From assembly GCA_027923505.1 (NCBI GenBank), contig BROI01000010.1, forward strand, positions 744,001-808,000: a stretch of DNA of 64,000 nucleotides, in the 5' to 3' direction. Positions 61,097 to 64,000 of the stretch are shown in pieces (position 1 is the stretch's first letter; each line of letters begins with the position of its first letter). Under the pieces are notes generated by a model, which had not been told where the DNA came from, ran no database searches, and was given only the letters and a program-made list of their open reading frames with translations. Origin of the DNA: Mayamaea pseudoterrestris. Lineage: Eukaryota; Bacillariophyta; Bacillariophyceae; Sellaphorales; Sellaphoraceae. Both the position numbers and the translations under genes were made by a program.

Positions 61097-63306
61097 TAGC
61101 CTCAGCATCCTCCGGCGGCAGCGTCTTCGCCCCCGCTTTTTGTGATCGCCAGAGTAACAATCTCCTCGGCGCTGGTTGGATGAATACCGACAGTATCTAC
61201 TAACGTTTTGTAAGATAAACCATTTTTCATTGCTGCACCAAAGCCTTGCATAACTTCTCCAGCGTTTGGGCCAACATAATGAATACCTAGAACCTTTTCA
61301 TCTGGTGTCTTGTCAACAACAGCCTTACAAAACGCCGTATTATGACTCCGGCTCGCGGAAAGAGACCACTCAAGAGGCTGAAACTCGCGATGGTATACTT
61401 CAATATTTGATTCGCCGAACTGTGCAATGGCATCTTCCTCTGAGATACCCACACAAGCGTACTCGATCGGAGTAAAGACCGTCGTGCAGATATTCACATA
61501 ATCCATCGGTTCCTTGGATCCGCCAAAGAGACGTCGTGCCAAAGCAACGCCTGCTTGAATCGCAACAGGAGTTAGCTCCGGTGTATTCTGTGTTAATGAT
61601 AGGTAAGGTGAGAATTGGACGGTTGACAGCACTGAATGCGGACGCTCCACGTACATCAAGCACATCGCCCACGGCGTATATGTTTGGACAGGATGATTGT
61701 TCAAGCTTGCCAACAACTTTTCTGTTTTTCGGATTCGTTACAACGCCAGTGTTTTCAAGCCCCAACTTGGCAGTGTCGGCAGTACGGCCAACGGCTACCA
61801 ACACGGTATTGTACGTGTCGATAGAACCATCCGACAAGGTTGCTTTAATTAGGCCGTCCGCCTCCTTTTCCAACTTTAAAACAGTAACCTCTCGCTTGAA
61901 CTTGACGCCATGATTGCTCATGTACGTATCGATACGGTCGGCGCATTCTCTATCAAACCCACGCAATAAAATACTTCGAACGGCCACAGTGACATCCAGT
62001 CCAAGACCAGCCAAGAATCCAGCACACTCCAGACTGATGTAAGAGGCACCGACGCATAGAGTCTTTCCAGGGCTCTCTTCTAAAGAAAAAACATCGTCAG
62101 ACGAAATAGCAAGCTCGCCGCCTTCACATTCCAAAGGGGATGGGCGGCCACCAGTCGCAATCAAAAAGCGCGATGATGTGATAGTAGTCGTCTGCCCCTT
62201 GCGATCCGTCGCTTCAATGGTATGCGGATCAATGAATTTCGCAAGCTTGTTTAGATAAGTAACATTCTTTTCTCGCAGCCGCACTCTATATTTAAAGTTA
62301 AGTCCACGTATGTAGTTTTGTATATTTTCGCGTACAATTGACCACGCCACGCGCGTCTTGATTTCATTGTTTCCGTCATGGTCGCCACCTGTCTCGGCTC
62401 CAAACATGATCCCATACCCGGGCATGTCGGCATGTATTGATTCTCTGAGAAGTGCGCCGGCATGAAGAAGCTTCTTTGGGATGCACCCTGCAGGAGGAAA
62501 ACAAAATGTGAGTGGTAGTTGTGCAGTGTCAAGCAGCAACACCTCCAACGTACCAACATTAACGCAGGTACCACCCAAGCCCCAAGTGGTCCCATGTGGA
62601 CTGGGTCGCACAAAGTCCAAGCAAGCCACCTTGGCGCCTAGCGCAGCCGCCTCCTTTGACGCTGCCATGCCACCCGAGCCGCCTCCTATGACGACGAAGT
62701 CATAGTCGTAATTATGGTTTGGCGCGTGTCCATCGTCGACCATTGTAGCCGTCACTTCTTTTTCCTTGTCGGATGGAGCAAGAAAGGTTCGACACCAGTC
62801 GCTGTAAAGTGCAAGTGAAAAGTAGCCAGAGAGCCAATCAGTCAGTCAGCAGTCAGATGCCATGCGACGGACCGGTTCATCCTACTAAACTTACAGAGTA
62901 TCATCATGCCCACCAAGGAAGGAGTGAATCTCGTCCTTGACAAGGCCGTCGCTCTCCGACTTTGTAAACCAGCACATTGGTGATGTTGAATGTGTCTGCG
63001 CCAACGGATCGGTAAAGCATGTCCGAAAGCCATCATCACCAAGCAGCCAGGCTCGATACGTCGCTCGATCCTCAAAGGTATGCGGAATCACCTTGATACG
63101 ATGCGGAAATAAGATGGCAACGGATCGAAGAACGCTCACGGCCCTTGTGAAGAACCCACCTGCGACTCAGCGAAACGTGGATGAGTAAAAGGTCGAGCGT
63201 TTTGGTAAGAAGGCAAGTAGCCTTGACGCTCCGTTGCATTCAAATTTTAAATCTACTTACAGCTGTCATAGCCTGCTACATGGAGAACCTTTCGAGGGCC
63301 CGCCAT
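61096..63306 (-). CDS. Selenocysteine thioredoxin reductase with an N-terminal thioredoxin-fold domain
   Basis: Five exons: 63261-63306, 62895-63159, 62554-62801, 61655-62487, 61096-61587; introns 101, 93, 66 and 67 nt (donors GTAAGT, GTAAGT, GTACGT, GTACGT). All phases agree and give 627 residues if the TGA at 61102-61104 is read as selenocysteine. The end reads GGA TGC TGA GGC TAA, i.e. Gly-Cys-Sec-Gly-stop, the C-terminal redox centre of animal-type thioredoxin reductases. The N-terminal 110 residues are thioredoxin/glutaredoxin-like with a CGFF site (GYDSCGFFTRAVSVLRSVA), as in thioredoxin-glutathione reductases. The reductase core has FAD motif VVIGGGSGGMAASKEAA, disulfide CVNVGC, NADPH region and PELTPVAIQAGVALARRLFG, then the interface domain. 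It reduces thioredoxin (and perhaps glutathione) with NADPH, in the cytosol since no presequence is seen. Confidence 0.93.
61102..61104 (-). other. UGA selenocysteine codon
   Basis: In-frame TGA between TGC and GGC, two codons before a TAA. The context Gly-Cys-Sec-Gly at the extreme C-terminus of a thioredoxin reductase is the classical place for Sec. If read as stop, the protein would end in Gly-Cys and lose the selenenylsulfide centre. Confidence 0.9.
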
Positions 63307-63918
63307 GGTGATTCGCGTCGGTCGCCTCAACTCGTCTCGTCTCGCCTCACCTTCGCTGTCAATGGTCCGTGGACGCGAATGCGACGGACGTCCTTCATGG
63401 CGCGCCTCGAGGGACATACCGGTCCGATATGTACACAAAACGCCACAGTTCACTTGAACCAAGAAATAAATGCAATACTCGTACAATAATAGACGATTTT
63501 CCCTGCCAGGGATAATCTTTGTATTCTTTGCCTCATTGGCAAATGTGCCATGCCATGTTGATCTTTCGTTCCAGGCAATAACTACAAACTCTACCTAGGT
63601 TTCTCGTTTTGACAGCTCGGAGTTTTCATTGACATGAACAGAGCTCAAACGCGGCGGATTGGATGGACGGATGAAATAGCACAGGAATTTACAGGCTGCG
63701 GGCAATGATATGACTGTAGCAAGCGTCTGGAAGAGTTGTCGAGGATCTGCCAGAAGCTTGTGCGAACGGATCGACCGAGTCTTTTGTTCTTCCCGCTCTA
63801 CTCACTGCCAAACATATGGATAGCTATCGTACGAGCACACATTCATGTATCAACACGATATAATATATATATTAATCAACTGTATCATCTCTCCCGTATG
63901 AATCGCCACAGAGTCATT
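63307..63918. other. Intergenic spacer
   Basis: About 610 bp upstream of the thioredoxin reductase ATG and downstream of the right-edge gene. No promoter palindrome, RNA gene or repeat recognised. Confidence 0.5.
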
Positions 63919-64000
63919 TCAAAAGAATTCATCCTTGTCAATGCGTGGACGCAACTTTTCGTATTGGTCCTTTGTCGGCGGCCCATATTTGGGCGGATGA
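63919..64000 (-). CDS. C-terminal end of an unrecognised gene (continues off the right edge)
   Basis: On the minus strand a frame reads HPPKYGPPTKDQYEKLRPRI, then DKDEFF and TGA at 63919-63921. Composition (charged, Pro-rich, no rare runs) looks like a real C-terminus, but only 27 residues are visible, so the family and even the coding status are uncertain. Confidence 0.4.
   Translation of the reverse strand, partial: HPPKYGPPTKDQYEKLRPRIDKDEFF

Noticed and set aside
61105-61716. Thioredoxin reductase ending in Gly-Cys at the UGA
   Set aside because: Gly-Cys-UGA-Gly-UAA is exactly the Sec motif of this family, so a chance stop is much less likely.

Overview
The window is nuclear DNA of a photosynthetic eukaryote with a complex, secondary red-type plastid, most likely a diatom or a close ochrophyte relative. 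I infer this from compact genes with few short GT-AG introns (about 59-124 nt), single-gene transcription units on both strands, and several proteins that begin with an ER signal peptide followed by an aromatic residue in an ASAF/AFAP-like context, the plastid-import signature of these algae (317, 26575, 58973). Family content also fits: TPR, START-like, LRR and helicase-associated (HA) proteins of the kinds common in diatoms. The species cannot be fixed from the sequence alone. No virus-derived element, LINE, transposase, rRNA or CRISPR array was recognised.

Layout. 0-9 kb: the start of a plastid Deg protease running off the left edge, an exocyst Sec6-like gene, tRNA-Leu(CAG), an ABCB-type transporter of abnormal domain order followed by an orphan decayed membrane half, and a PSI/LEA2-like membrane protein. 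9-24 kb: an LCAT/PDAT-like lipase, a PPR-like organellar protein, a TPR protein, a degenerate SNF2-like protein, a 42-bp tandem array of TGACGT/TGACGC sites, a small two-exon membrane protein, and a CID (RNA polymerase II CTD-binding) protein. 24-39 kb: a plastid-targeted LRR protein, an HA-domain nuclear protein, tRNA-Ile(AAU), two unrecognised proteins, the ribosome-biogenesis factor ESF1, PP2A leucine carboxyl methyltransferase, and a UFD1-UBX fusion. 39-49 kb: tRNA-Ser(CGA), an Mrs2/CorA magnesium transporter, a predicted thylakoid-lumen protein, an RluA-type pseudouridine synthase, and a DDX60/Ski2-like helicase. 49-64 kb: two paralogous prolyl 4-hydroxylase-ankyrin genes flanking riboflavin kinase and a START-like gene, then HCF136/Ycf48, a DusA-type tRNA dihydrouridine synthase, a selenocysteine thioredoxin reductase, and the tail of a further gene at the right edge.

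The genes form no operon or pathway cluster. Themes that recur are plastid maintenance (Deg protease, HCF136, LRR protein, lumen protein), RNA modification and processing (Dus, RluA, ESF1, CID, DDX60-like, PPR) and redox or 2-oxoglutarate chemistry (thioredoxin reductase, two P4H). Many neighbours are divergent or tail-to-tail with short spacers. The palindromes TACCGGTA and GTACTTGTAC recur in those spacers.

The strongest observations are: (1) a five-exon thioredoxin reductase ending Gly-Cys-UGA-Gly-UAA, i.e. a selenoprotein, with an N-terminal CGFF thioredoxin/glutaredoxin-like domain and a 12-bp perfect hairpin just after the stop; (2) a nine-unit array of bZIP/CRE-like sites spaced 42-43 bp (four helical turns) in a divergent promoter, with a degenerate relative next to the Deg gene; (3) a TMD-NBD-NBD ABC transporter followed by its displaced second TMD; (4) duplicated P4H-ankyrin genes that share no intron position.
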